A stretch of 64,000 bases of DNA, from the NCBI GenBank assembly GCA_030998015.1, contig JARWMV010000236.1:1612001-1676000 (forward strand). Reading direction: 5' to 3'. Both the position numbers and the translations under genes were made by a program. This DNA is from Ceratorhiza oryzae-sativae (lineage: Eukaryota; Basidiomycota; Agaricomycetes; Cantharellales; Ceratobasidiaceae). Each line of letters opens with the position of its first letter. Within the stretch, counting starts at the first letter, position 1. This document shows, one piece after another, positions 34,729-46,301 of this stretch. The notes under the pieces were generated by a model that saw only the letters and a list, made by a program, of their open reading frames with translations, had not been told where the DNA came from and did not search any database.

Positions 34729-37700
34729 TCAATCATCCCCGACATTCTCCGCGGCCTGCAAGACAAACAGGCTCGCCTTAGCACCAGTAGCCACAAACGC
34801 CGTTGCCACATCACCCACGGTCCGCCTGACCTCTCCGCCAATTGCAAAGCCTGAGATGATGGCGCGGAGCTCATCCGTATGCGACTCTGCGGCCATCCGT
34901 CGCCCACGACCAGCAACAACCAGCAGTGCTTTGTTGCTGGATGTAGCGGTATTGTGCTCATTCTTGCATCGGTTAAGAACCGCAGCAAGTGGTGTAGGGG
35001 ACGAATCCTCAACAAATGTGATGCGGGATAGAGCACCACGGATTGCGGGGGCTGAGCACTGGTCGAAGATGTCATTTGAGTCCAGATCAAGTTGTCGGCT
35101 GTCTCGGACTGCAGTTGGTTTTGTGTATTGTGTTGTGGGTACACAGTGTCCGGGCCCATCTAATCCAGCGTGAGTCAGAATTGTATCAGTCAGTTATTCG
35201 GGGAAGCGCACCGAATGAACAGTCATGTTGTTTGCAGCCAACACGGCAGCAACTTCGGCTTTCACGTCTGTAGTTACCCTCGTCTCGGTCTCCTCCAAGC
35301 CCTCAGTCTTCTTCATGCGTACCACGGTCGCAGACACAGCTGGGTGCACGCACAGCTGCACTACAAACGCGAGTGCCAGGCGATCGTCTGGGCCGCCAAA
35401 GAACGGGAGGAAAATATGCTGCCCGTATGTAACGCTAGTCTCGAGAGGGGACAGGCCACGGTCGATGAAAAGTGCAACGTCGGCGGGGGACTCAACAAAC
35501 ACGCGGCGAATGAATTGAGAGTAGAAAACGGACGTAGCCTTGTCGACTGCTGCAGATCGTCCACCGAAAATCGCATCAAACGGATTATGAGGAGTGATAC
35601 CAGTCGCAGGCTGTTCGTCAATGGCCGAAGGGGCGGAACTCCAAGGTACAACTACGAGGTCGGCGTTGGTTTCGCGAGCATGAGAAGTAACGCTATATGC
35701 AAACGAGTCGCGAGGGACCACCGAAAGCGCAGAGCTGACCGGAATCCGGTTCAGGTGTCCAAACGTTCGCAAAACGCTGATGAGGGTGTCACGCTGCATA
35801 AGCTCATCGCCTGCGGAGACCTTCATAACCGCCGATGTTCGCTCGGTCAACTCGATCAAGCGGAGCGCATCAATATGAACACGCGGGGTTCCATCCGATA
35901 GGACAGGCGAGGCGCTCGGGAGGGAAGGAATATCAGCAACAGGACTCTCGATGTTTTCCTTTTCGTCAGAGCCGGTGGCGGAGGTCGAAACGGTGGTTGT
36001 TCGGGTGAGCAGAGGAGGCTGCAAGAACTGCGTAAGAGTCATGACAGCAGGGAGGTGCTCAACCTTGTTTAGGACAATCGTAAAGTTGGTCATCAAAGAA
36101 ATGGGGCTAGCGGCATCTGAGGGGGCACGCCGACGTTTCTCGGTCTCGCCCTCAGCAGGGCCGATATGGCGACCAGTGCCAGAATGTCCCCTAACTCGCT
36201 CGGGATAGACGCTAGTATGATTGCGGTTTAGCGTCGCGATCACCCTTGTTAGCCCAGATACTCACAGAATGGTAAGGGGTGAAGTGACGAAAGTCAAAAC
36301 GATGGCCATTACGACGAACATCGAGAACACCCTCGTATCTAAAATTCCGGCAGATAGACCAACGTTCAACACAATGAGCTCGACCAATCTGTTATCTCAG
36401 GTCAGTCAATGAGACACACGTAAATTCAAACGTCGAAACGCACCCCTTGCAGCTCATTAGCATTCCAATTGCCCCGCTCTCCCGAGTATTGAAGCCCATA
36501 TATCGTGCGACTACGGCACATCCGGTAAACTTGCCAAGGAAAGCAACTACAATGATAAGGATCGTATAGCCCCATGTGACACCGTCGTTCAAAAGGCCCA
36601 AGTTGGTTTTCAAACCAGAGAGCGTGAAGTACTGGGGATGATATTAACACAATAGGCAAGGCTTGAAACACTCTACGCACCAGCGGGAGGAAGAGGATAG
36701 AAACCAGATCTTCAATCTTTTCCAAGAGGGAGATAGCAAATCCATTGTCGCGGGGAATCACGAGTCCGGCGATGAACCCCCCAAAAATGGCGTGTACGCC
36801 GATCACATCAGTAAAGAACGCGCTCACGAATACCAGTACCAGGGTGATGGTCATCATGAGAGGGTTTGGCTGACCGCTTTCGAGGCACCCGGTACGGTTG
36901 GCGAGCCACCTGAATCCCCATTTGACGGGAAGCAAGAGGAAGATGGTCCAACCCACAGCAGTCAGAAGAATCCAAAGTGCAGTTATTCCACTGCCGGCGT
37001 TGACGAGCGCAACGGTCAATGCGAGCAAGATCCATCCTGTCCAACAAACTTAGGTAGGGGATGACCAGAGGACGAGCCACTCACCAACGACATCATTTCC
37101 CACTCCCGCGGACAGAACAGTCACTCCCACGTTCGTGTCTGACAAAACATGTTAGTTGAGGTCGAATGAAAACAGAAAATCAACTGACCCAAAAGACGCA
37201 GCTCGGTGAGAATCCGGCAAAGCACCGGGAACGCAGTGATAGAGATGGCAACACCAACAAAAAGCAAAAAGTGGCCAAAGGATGCCTTCTTCGAGTCGAT
37301 GAACTCGTGATAAAGGGGAACTGCCACGCCAACTCCTGCACCAAAAGGTAGCAACATCCCCGCCGCGGAGATGGCCATAGAGGCCTTAGCATTCTTCTTA
37401 ACCACCGAGACGTCGAGTTCAAGTGCTAGGATGGGCGTAAGGGATGAGATCTAGGCAGTGGACCCTGGAATGGGCACATACCGATGACGAACATGAAAAG
37501 CACCAAGCCAATTGTTGCCACCAAACTCAGGTATGGAAGCGACTCTGGAGGGAAAACTGACTTCGAAAAGTCTACGGGCAAAGCGTGAGTGGGTTGAGAG
37601 CTCGGGCGCGACAGATTGCACTCACTAGGGATCCGGCCCATGACAGTTGGTCCGAGGATAACGCCGCCGATAACCTCTGCGATAACTCGTGGCTGCTTTA

Positions 37701-37995
37701 TTCTGCCCAAGATTGTAGCTAGCAGCTGGGTCATAAAGATGATGATGACTGAAAATAGGATTTTAGTACCGAATGGGCGCTAGCGTTTTGCACAGTCCTC
37801 ACCAAGTTGGATAACCCATATTCTGATGGGGTTGGCGGGGTCAAAGTGTGAAGGGTTTTCTCCAGAGAGAATGCCCCCCTAGTTGGACTGTTGAGCGTAC
37901 ATCCCATTCACACGCAGGGGACCCACCTGTTCACGAGCTGCCCGTTTGACCATGCCATGGCCAATGTCAATGATGGCGTCGGAGAAGGCGCCCAT
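34729..37995 (-). CDS. KHA1: K+/H+ antiporter of the CPA2 family (KHA1-like)
   Basis: Endomembrane cation/proton exchanger for potassium and pH homeostasis. Start [20 protein letters not shown] at 37995, then [20 protein letters not shown]. The transporter half has about 12 membrane segments: [116 protein letters not shown] and [20 protein letters not shown]. These are standard CPA2 blocks, including the N-D pair (GNDVVGW) on the transport helix. The cytosolic C-terminal half resembles the universal stress protein-like tail of Kha1 and ends [10 protein letters not shown]. Introns are few and short. Length and order match Kha1 homologues. Confidence 0.92.
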
Positions 37996-38620
37996 GTCGA
38001 AGTTGGGAGGAAAAGTTCGACTGAGGGAGGTAGGGCAAGAGCGAGCCTTATTATACTCTGCGGGGACCCCTGGGCGAATAGCGTGATCGAATTTGATCTC
38101 AGGAACAAGACCTGTGGTTTCCGACGAGACCACTCCCAATTGGTGCAGCCCCTATCCGTACATGTCCAGCCCTGCAGCTCCGGAGAACATCTGCCGGTTC
38201 AGGATCAACACCAAGCGCTAATTAGCTATACCAGCAGCACAAGACGACGCCCATCGCCGATTGTGGATACAACAGATATCCGATCTGAGCTTCTATCGTC
38301 AGTGTACGCTTACATGTCCCTTGCCCATGACCAGAGGGCGGTGGGTATCGTACTTCTCAACATGGCTTTGCACGCTTGGCTAGATCTCGGCTATCATCAA
38401 CTCATTGCTCATAGGCTGGTCGTAGCATGCCGTTTTCATAAATTGCTCGGTGCCCAAGATAAGGTGTTATAGCAGCAAGTCAGACAATGTTTGATGACAA
38501 GATATTTCTGGCTAATCAAGCTAGCCACTCGTGGCAAACGCTATATGGGTTTGTCATAACTATATACTATATTTGTACACAACACAAACTCCAAACCAAA
38601 CGAAAGCAGAGGCGGGACAC
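37996..38620. other. Intergenic stretch KHA1 promoter / BUD31 3' side
   Basis: No gene seen; the open frames here overlap the KHA1 first exon in other frames. Confidence 0.4.
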
Positions 38621-39273
38621 TCAAGAGTCCGAGCTACAGCCACGACAGCCTGTAGATTGTATGTTAGCAAAACTCGTAGGCAACCCACTTGATCCAACAT
38701 ACCACAATGAACGCACTCGACCACTGTCCCCTCCTTGACCTGGGCCTTTGGCACTCGGCAAATACAGGTGGATCCTTGGTAATTCATGTCCTAGCAATAC
38801 ATCGGCGTCAGCCTACACCCGTACAGGAGGTAAAATACCACGCACCCGCGTTTGAATGCAACGAACGCAGCAGAGCTTCTCGTATCCCGTTTTCTTCCAC
38901 TTGGCAATCAGACTGGAGCGATGTCAGCAATGGTTTTTGGACAAAAGGAGCCGGAAACTCACTTGGCGTCTGCATAGCCCTCTTTGAGCAGCCAGTCGTA
39001 CAGCTCCTTGCTAATCGCCTCGCGCTTGTAGTACAGTTCGTAGATGTAGCGCGAGCGTGTATGGGATATCCGCATAATAGGCCAGAGTGACTCGGCTTTA
39101 CGCTTTCCCTCGTGGGACTCGTTTTCCGCGTCTCTCATCTTTTTGGCATAGTCGTCGAGAATCTGGGAGAAGGAATTAGCGTGTGAGAACGGGCAATTCA
39201 AGCGACATACCCCCTCGATATCCTCAAAGCCCTCGGGCGGTTTTTTTGTGCGGGTGGTGCGAATCTTGGGCAT
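38621..39273 (-). CDS. BUD31: Pre-mRNA splicing factor BUD31 (G10 protein)
   Basis: Nuclear spliceosome component with zinc-binding cysteines. Start [20 protein letters not shown] at 39273, then after an intron [40 protein letters not shown] and [20 protein letters not shown] followed by EGYADAK. The later exon has [20 protein letters not shown] and VVECVHC. A last intron splits the following Gly codon, and the end is CRGCSSDS. The final cysteine array CxCR...CVHCGCRGC is the G10 signature. The exon between about 38800 and 38960 is inferred from the required continuity. Confidence 0.92.
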
Positions 39274-39372
39274 GGTTGGCTGACGGCGGTGGCTGTCGGC
39301 TACAGCCCACGCTGGGCAGTGCATGCTCTAAACATGGTGGCGAGTCGGCGCTTGTTTCAAACCGGCAAGCGA

Positions 39373-39477
39373 GGCCGTATGGTGTAGTTGGTTATCACGC
39401 ATCCTTCACATGGGTTGAGACTTGCACTCAACACACGCCGACGGATGAGGTCCTGAGTTCGAACCTCAGTGTGGTCA
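39373..39477 (+). tRNA. tRNA-Val(CAC) with a 31-nt intron
   Basis: Acceptor stem GGCCGTA (39373-39379) pairs with TGTGGTC (39470-39476) using G-T wobbles, followed by discriminator A at 39477. The D arm contains TAGTTGGTTA. The anticodon stem CATCC / GGATG encloses loop TTCACAC, with anticodon CAC. The loop is interrupted after A37 by an intron at 39411-39441. The T arm CTGAG-TTCGAAC-CTCAG is perfect. The CCA end is not encoded, as expected in eukaryotes. It lies 99 bp from the divergent BUD31 start. Confidence 0.9.
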
Positions 39478-39596
39478 TTACATTTTAATCCATTTGTGGC
39501 TGTCTCTCATCGGTCTCTAGCGCCACGGTTCGTTCATGCCTCGTGTGCGCACTCGTCCTCTTACCCCACCACCATCCACGACCGGCCGACTGCAGC

Positions 39597-40002
39597 ATGT
39601 CTTCCTCAGGTATGATACGCCTAGCACCAGCCACCCCACGCAAACTCAAATGTTTTACCGCCAGGATCTTCCACCATCCATCCTCTGAGTAGCCCTTATC
39701 CCCAACAGACCTATCGCTCCTCCTCCTCCAAGCGAGCATCGTCCCAGCCAAGTCGAAGAACAGCCCAGCCCCCACCCACCAAGCAGCGCCAACAACGGAC
39801 GACTCCACCCGTCCGACGCTCACCACCCACTACCCCGCGCTATGCACCCTCGACCGCATCGTCCAGCACCGCCCGGCAGACATCCGTCGCTCCCGGTTCT
39901 CCCGTTGCGCCAGACGAAAAGAAACGAAGCCCCGTTACGCCTGCCGTGTTGAGATCCATCTTTGCGTCGTCTCGCACCCCGCTGGAGGAGAGAAGCATCT
40001 AG
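39597..40002 (+). CDS. Small disordered Ser/Pro/Arg-rich protein
   Basis: Easily missed because the first exon encodes only MSSSG. ATG at 39597, intron about 39610-39661 (GTATGA...CGCCAG), then a frame open to the stop at 40000-40002. The product is about 115 residues: TIHPLSSPYPQQTYRSSSSK, RRTAQPPPTKQRQQR, RRSPPTTPRYAPSTASSSTA, and near the C-terminus KRSPVTPAVLRSIFASSRTP with LEERSI. There is no signal peptide or membrane segment. Ser-Pro/Thr-Pro sites and basic residues suggest a phosphorylated nuclear or cytoskeletal adaptor, but I recognise no family. The C-terminal AVLRSIFASSRTPLEE is the only part that looks ordered. A moderate call, based on clean splicing and codon use. Confidence 0.55.
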
Positions 40003-40277
40003 GGTTGCGTTCTTTAGGTGAATAGATCATGGTTCTCGTCCAGATATCATTTAATCAATTTGTGTAGGTTTGTGGGCTTTGTTCTCAGCTGCTTGGGGAT
40101 CAGCGTGTATGCCGCTCAAAGCCGTGGGATTAGAGCGGCAACAGGGCTGGGTCTCTCGATGATTTGAGCCCTTGCTCCCGGCCGAAACGGATCATGCAGT
40201 ATCACGACGACTCGATGGTTCAATTTCATTTTGCGGAGTGTTGTACATGAATTCATATCCATATCTCTGACCTTTTC

Positions 40278-42506
40278 CTAGTAAGACATTGAGCTCTCGA
40301 TGATGGCCGTGAGATGTTCGGCCCCATCAGCACCAGTGACATCGCCTATGTTCCGCGTTTAATCATGGCAATGCCAGATGGTTCTAGCTGACTCACCAAT
40401 TCCAGGAGCAAGATCGAGCACACGCCGTTGAGGAATCGTGCCTTTGACCAACATGTCAATATCGCTATTCTGATACCCGACTGCCTTGAGTCCGCGCGGG
40501 ACACCAAGGTTATCCAAGAATCGAGCGATTTGCTCAAACAAGAAGTCTCCAACGGCGTCATCTGCGTGGGCATCGCAGCCGTCAGCGTTCTTCTAAATTT
40601 AGGGTATCAGAAGGAATGAACGTACCCGAGAGGCGAGCGATTCTCGAATCATTCACGTCCGTTCCGGCGAAGATTGCCGCGGCTTCACGGTGCCTTGACG
40701 GGGAAGAAGGTGCAGTAAATTGGAACACTGGATTTAGAATCAGCAGAGGTTGAGCATCAAGCCAACGACTCGACTTACCCGCTGGGCCGGTCAAGGCCAC
40801 GCTTGAAAATAAAGTGGTAAATAACAAGAAGCGTGAATGAACTCTCGACTCACCTGACGCCGTGTGGGATTATTGGCTTGTCAACAACGTATCCCGGGTG
40901 TTTGTACTTAGGCCCGGTTTTGTTGAACCCAGATATCTGAGCGCATGTAAGCTCACCCGACCAACATTTTTTCAAATAGAGCTTACTGGATAACTCATCC
41001 CATGGCACAAATGGACGCCAGCATTTCCAAATCCAATGCCAGCAAAGGATGAAGCGAGCCTAATAAATCAGGGCTCAAAAAGTCAATCCCTCACTATTAT
41101 GCATGCAAGAGCCGACAAAGAAACATACAGCATTTGCCGCTTCGCTTCTTTGTCATCCCGGTTTTTAGCCACGCGTGGGAGATATTTGACTGCCTGACGC
41201 AGAGCCCAGGTCGAGAACACGTCGCTCACGTCGTTTGAGCCCTGATATGCAGGCCGAAGCAGAGGATTGGCAGGCCGAGGAACACGCTCCGTATAAGGAA
41301 TCGCAGTGTAGCTTTCGAGAGCGTGGAATAGCTGATGCTTGTTCAGCCATCGCGCCCAGGTAACCTGTGTGAGCTACTTACTACGTCTAACCCGGAGCTA
41401 ATATGGACTGCGGTCGGGCAACTGTCGGTGTTCAGGGTGTCGACAATTCCAAGTGTCGGCTTCAGAGCACGGTTCGCAATGCCAGTTTTAAATTTCATGG
41501 ATGGGATGTCTAATATAGCAGTGCCAGTGGTTTCAGAGCCCGTTCCGGCGGTTGTTGGAACTAGTTTTCCTGTGAGCAACAGACTGTTTGGTGCATACAA
41601 TCTACTAACCAGCGATCAATGGGCGCAGTTTTTCAGAAATGGGCATTCCTTTGCCTACGGGAGCGTTGATAAAATCAAATAGATCGGAATGCTTATAGAC
41701 TGTAAACCTGCAGGGGCGTTTGTGTCGAATGTACCTCTTGAAGATTGAATTTGAGAGCGCTTACAAGTTTGCCGCTTTGGCAGTGTCGATAACACTACCA
41801 CCTCCCACGCTAAGACGCAACATTAGGGATATTCACAAACAAGCTGGAAAGTAGGTTTGCTCACGCAAGGAAGTGGGAAAAGTCATGTTGCCTTGACCAA
41901 GCAATAGCTTCGTTCCAACTAGCGTCGGTTGGTTCGACAGCAACGCGGTCGAATACCTCATAGTTTACTCCATGTTGATCGAGTGATTCAGTTGCCTGGG
42001 TATGCGATAAATACTCAATTACAATATACAAAAGCAAACGCGTACCATTTTCATCGGCAGCAATTTCGCAAGGTTCGAGTCCGTGAATACTCCAACCTGT
42101 ATTTCGGGTTGGCGAGTGTGTACGTAAATAGAGTCACATTCACCTTGGTAGCGGCCAGATTCTTGAGGTCCATACCGACCTGGAATCGTAGACATCAGCG
42201 AATGCCAAGGGTCACGCTGACAGCCCCAAACCTCTTTTGTGACCCCTTCACCAAATCGTAGGTTGGACGCAGCAACCTAGCAAAGCGTGTGAGAAGCATA
42301 TTGCAGAACACTCGAGCAGCATCTACCTCGAATGCATATTCCTTTTCAATAGGCGTATCGATCGGTGTCGCGTACTTGCGCAAACCCGACATGAGACCTC
42401 CAGGCGGATGATGGTGTGCTGCGTTCGCGCCGTGACACGGGCAATAAGTATGGCGACTCAGGTTGAGCAAGTTGTTGATAGCGGCGCGAGTGGGTTTCGG
42501 TGCCAT
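40278..42506 (-). CDS. Hydroxyacid-oxoacid transhydrogenase (iron-containing alcohol dehydrogenase family, mitochondrial)
   Basis: Couples oxidation of 4-hydroxybutyrate-type acids to reduction of 2-oxoglutarate in mitochondria. The ATG at 42506 gives a basic, Ser/Arg-containing leader, [20 protein letters not shown]. After about 60 residues the dehydrogenase fold starts: [55 protein letters not shown] with the NAD-binding [11 protein letters not shown], then [19 protein letters not shown] and [20 protein letters not shown]. The metal-ligand helix is [15 protein letters not shown]; next are [17 protein letters not shown] and [20 protein letters not shown]. The end [21 protein letters not shown] is followed by a stop at 40278. 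About ten short introns. The length fits ADHFE1/HOT homologues. Confidence 0.92.
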
Positions 42507-42921
42507 GTTCAAAAGTGAGCTGTGGTTTGTTCAAGTGGTCGTGGTAAAGGCGAGGCCAAGCCCGCTCGGAGCAGCTGGTCACTTGAGCACGGGAACCGGT
42601 TTCGACCCTTAGCCGGGACCAAATGCGGGGTAAATGAGTGATCGATTCGAGTCGTTCACGCACTTTGGGGAATTTATTGCGCAAGCATAATACTTTATTT
42701 ACATATAAACGAAGAATGCATGAGGCAAAAAGATGATATGAGCCTGGTACATAAGAAAAGGTTGGCTAGCAATACAATAGTTCAAATCCAAAGACATTTA
42801 GTTGAAGTGATTGTCTTCGTCACCAAAGCTATGCAAAGTGATTGCTATGCAGTTATCGGGATACTCTTGTGTCACACTGGAGCAGATGTTAGTAGGTATA
42901 TAAGCCTTGTAACCAAACACC
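42507..42921. other. Intergenic stretch HOT promoter / secreted gene 3' side
   Basis: No gene seen. The open frame at 42720-42929 on the plus strand lacks support. Confidence 0.4.
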
Positions 42922-43651
42922 TTACTTGAAGTCGACGTAGATACCATACGAACCGTGGACATCTCGGCAAGAATGGAATAGTCCTGGATATATGACTGCT
43001 AGTATCTATCGTTTATGACCAAGACAGTGTACATACCATAGTTCGTCCATCCTGCGTTTTCAAAGTGGAGGGTAGTGTCGTGCCACTTCCATTTACCACC
43101 TACACCGCGCCTCTTCTCCTCTAGGTACAACTGCAGCTTTGGAATAACATGTGACCCCACAGTCTGTGTCACGTTCACGACGTTTGCATATAATACCGAG
43201 GTCTAGATATGGCTGATAAGCGGTCATGAAAGAAGAGTACAAAAAGCTACACATACCTCGTTATTGAGCTGGTATAGTGCACCGCCCTTAATATGGAAGG
43301 CGGGAGCATATGGCTTTAGACCAAGGGAAGCAGGTCCGGGTTTGCCTTCACCAGTCATTGAGCTTCGATTTAAAATGATCAACTTTGGTCAGTCTTACCT
43401 TGGCCGAATTCATGCACCGGGTTGATAGGCTGGAGGTAGAGGTTGCCAATAAACTGGTTCAAGCCTAGCGCACGGATAACGTCCCCTCCGGCAAACCTGG
43501 CCTGACCTGGAGCAAAAGCCATCTCCAGTCCACCCCCTCGCACACCGTAAATCGATCGCATCGCATTCTTGCTAATATGCCCCTGGTTAGGAGCACCGGT
43601 TACGGCAAGAGCGAATCCCAGTATGGACGCAGCGGTGAAGAATCCCTTCAT
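42922..43651 (-). CDS. Small secreted protein of unknown family
   Basis: Start MKGFFTAASILGFALAVTGA at 43651 is a clean signal peptide, with likely cleavage before PNQGHIS. The mature part is about 175 residues in four exons: GGGLEMAFAPGQARFAGGDV, IGNLYLQPINPVHEFGQG, KPGPASLGLKPYAPAFHIKG, GALYQLNNE, TSVLYANVVNVTQTVGSHVI, KWKWHDTTLHFENAGWTNY. The ending is CRDVHGSYGIYVDFK. Every intron is GT-AG and restores the frame. Only one cysteine appears in the mature chain, so it is not a classic cysteine-rich effector. I recognise no family. It is extracellular by its signal; its role is unknown. Confidence 0.7.
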
Positions 43652-44199
43652 GTTGGCAGGTAATTGAGGTAATGCGCAGTCAAGCGAGGATGGGTAGAAG
43701 CAGAAGTGATGAGATCGCTGAGAGGGCCGGATGGTGGTATTTATTCTGGCCCTCCATGAGCTTGCCGGATGACCATCGTCGCTAGACGATCCGCATAGAC
43801 ACGGACAATCTCCGAGATTACTGTGAAAAGGCAAAGAGCACATGTCACGAGTCTACCAACGGGCCGTAGAAGATGCGCTAAGCAACCGAATCGGCGCTTC
43901 GAACAAGCGTGTGCAGGCGTCTCGCCCGAGATTTCCGCGCACATGGAGAATACGTGGAATGACAGGTACAAGCTTATTCCCACTAAGCGGGGCACAATCA
44001 TAGCATCGAGCCCGCCGGCTCCGACGGGTCGGCTGTGACTACGACAGAATGCCGGGTTCGGGACTCGACCTTGGTCGCCCGTCACGTGACCATCTAAATG
44101 GAGCATCTCAAGTCGTGTCCCGCCAACGACGAAATCGGACAGTAGCATTGTCTATCATCACACGCGAGACTCACAAGTAGCAACTAGCGAGCAACTTAG
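43652..44199. other. Intergenic stretch upstream of the secreted gene
   Basis: Contains the palindrome GTCACGTGAC at 44081-44090. No gene seen. Confidence 0.45.
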
Positions 44200-45154
44200 C
44201 TACCATGCCCATCCAGGACCCGGATTCCGGATAGGAACATCCTCCCGAACCAAACCGGCTCCGACGATCCTTCCGAGCTTATACTTGCGCTCTTTTTCGA
44301 GCACTTCAGCGTGCGTATTCCCCTGCTTGAGAACGACAGACATCCGGGCAGAAGGGTGATGCTTTCTTCCAATGCGGCCCTTCCTTTCGCGTCCACTCTT
44401 GGGAGATATTTCCCTTTGGTTACCCAAGCCTCCGCTTGGGAGACAGCGGTTCACTATACGCAAATTTTGGGTGGATATGCACTCACCAACAACCAACTTG
44501 TCGCGTGCAAGTCCTTTGTACATCTGGGCATGGTCCCGTGCTAGACATAGCGTGCTCTTTATTCGTTGAGCGGCACGCTTGTCACTGAACTCCATTTGAA
44601 GGATCGCAGTATCAATTGGCTTTCCCGCTATTTGGTTTGCCAGCAAGTTTAGTTTGCGTCGGGATATCTTGAAAATAGCGGTTGAGTATTTGTGCTATTG
44701 TATTTCGTTCGTTAGACCTGTTTCAGAAGTGTGATGCAACCTTGACTCACTTCAGTGTGTTTTTTCTTCTGTTTGGGTGTGGCTTCTTCTGTCACATCGA
44801 ACAAGTTGGTCTCCGTGGGCTGAATCTGCTCTTGTTTTGGTTCGTCCTGGGATTGCGATATCTCTGAAGCCGCTTCTTGTCCCCTAAATCTCCCTCGAAA
44901 GATATCTGAGAAAGAAGGAATATTGATACTTTATTCTCTTTAGATTTTGTTCTGCCTCGGTAGGTAGATGAATTACTTTCTACGAGGTGTTCCAGAACCA
45001 CTAGGCTGGATGACGCGAGGGAGCACCGGGCGCGTGGCAGACGTACGGATTGTACATCTGGCAACTTAAAGAGCCAAATTAGATTGAACAAGGCCAATTT
45101 TGAGTTGGATGGCTTACTAGTTGCTACAGAGGTACTCGCAAATCTGCTCGCCAT
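44200..45154 (-). CDS. Mitochondrial ribosomal protein uL22m, with one apparent frame break
   Basis: Large-subunit mitoribosomal protein near the exit tunnel. ATG at 45154 (MASRFASTSVAT), then several small exons with a charged leader (DVTEEATPKQKKKHTE). The uL22 core follows: ISRRKLNLLANQIAGKPIDT, AILQMEFSDKRAAQRIKSTL, YKGLARDKLVV, EAWVTKGKYLPRVDAKGR. Then comes GRIGRKHHPSARMSVVLKQG in another frame, and the end VPIRNPGPGWAW. The core switches frame inside the signature at the C3 run 44378-44380 (GGG on the coding strand). One more G would read KGRGRIGRKHHP, exactly the family pattern. Because the protein should be essential for respiration, an assembly error is the simplest reading. Positions of the N-terminal exons are tentative. 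Confidence 0.82.
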
Positions 45155-45376
45155 TTGCGAGAAAGATCGTAGGAACGATCAGCCTCAAGCGCCGGGCTGC
45201 TATTGACTTGATGATGTCAGGGTCCTTCACTCGCGGACACGACTTACCACGACACAGAGACACCACGACATATTCGCAACAGGGCTCAACTTAAGCACGT
45301 CGGGCTATTATCCAATAAAAGCGTGCCATCCTACTACACGGCATAGAGAGCACCAACTAGACAACATACATTCAGC

Positions 45377-45772
45377 ATGGTTCTTGGCCTGGGGACCATT
45401 TTCTACGTGTCTTTGTTGCTAATCAATGCTGTTGCCATATTAAACGAGGAGAGGTTCCTTGCCCGAGGTAAGTGGAAACGCTCTGTGCATACGCATTGTA
45501 TTCATCCGGGGATACTGCGCCTAGTCGGCTGGTCGTCTGCTGGATATCAGCCAGGCCAGCAGTTTGCCGGACAATACGACAATACAGGTTTCGGAGACCC
45601 AGGAGGCCCAGGAGTCAAGTCGAGGCTAATCAATCTCATTGGTGCTGTGAGGACTCTGTTACGAAGTACGTGTGTGATCTCTGGACATAATTCGATCATG
45701 CTAACCAGTTGTACAGTTCCTCTCATAATAGTAAACATTGTAGTAATATTGTACCAGCTTGTGTTGGGATAA
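45377..45772 (+). CDS. YOS1: YOS1-like ER-Golgi transport protein (IER3IP1 family)
   Basis: Small membrane protein of the Yip1-Yif1-Yos1 complex for ER-to-Golgi traffic. Three exons join MVLGLGTIFYVSLLLINAVA with ILNEERFLAR, then VGWSSAGYQPGQQFAGQYDN with KSRLINLIGAVRTLLR, then IPLIIVNIVVILYQLVLG. There is a hydrophobic segment at each end, with the conserved FLAR, LINLI.AVRTL and IPLI blocks. About 90 residues, as in the family. Divergent from uL22m, 222 bp apart. Confidence 0.93.
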   Translation: MVLGLGTIFYVSLLLINAVAILNEERFLARGKWKRSVHTHCIHPGILRLVGWSSAGYQPGQQFAGQYDNTGFGDPGGPGVKSRLINLIGAVRTLLRSTCVISGHNSIMLTSCTVPLIIVNIVVILYQLVLG

Positions 45773-46301
45773 TTCATTGTATACGGCTCTGAGTGTGTCC
45801 CTCCTTGTTCGTCGACATCTTTACTCTATTCTAGCTTTCATTAAATCCTGGTCGTGCGGCTGGCAGATATCAGACATTCATATGAGAATCCATGCCAAGG
45901 CATGATTAGAGTTTCATCCTCCCAAAAAACGTTCATGGCTGAGGGTCGGGGGTCACGTGTAGCTTAGTTATATTTGTAACCCCCTAAATCCCACCCAGAT
46001 CTCTTTCCACCATCCCAGTCGTTAGTACATTCCACCACGGGAACCTCTGCCCTCTATCCAGAGGCAAATTTCTCGGGAATTTGTGCTTACATTCCATTCT
46101 TTTATATCATTCTCAAGCATCACAGTTTCTCCGCCTCTAACCCGTGGGTGTGTTCGCAACGAATATAGGGGCTATTTCACCCGACGATCGTCTTGCCCTC
46201 GAGCCGTTCTTAGCGCCGGTAAGCAGTAATGCTAAACGACAACGAAAAGTAGAAGCTGAAGATGTTTTAGTTTTAGGAACTTTAGTGGTGTCGTAGAGGC
46301 G
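45773..46301. other. Intergenic stretch upstream of the membrane protein gene
   Basis: Promoter and 5' leader region; CACGTG at 45954-45959. No gene seen. Confidence 0.4.

Noticed and set aside
44050..44085. GGTTCGGGACTC resembling a tRNA B box
   Set aside because: It differs from the B-box consensus at key positions and no cloverleaf can be drawn around it.
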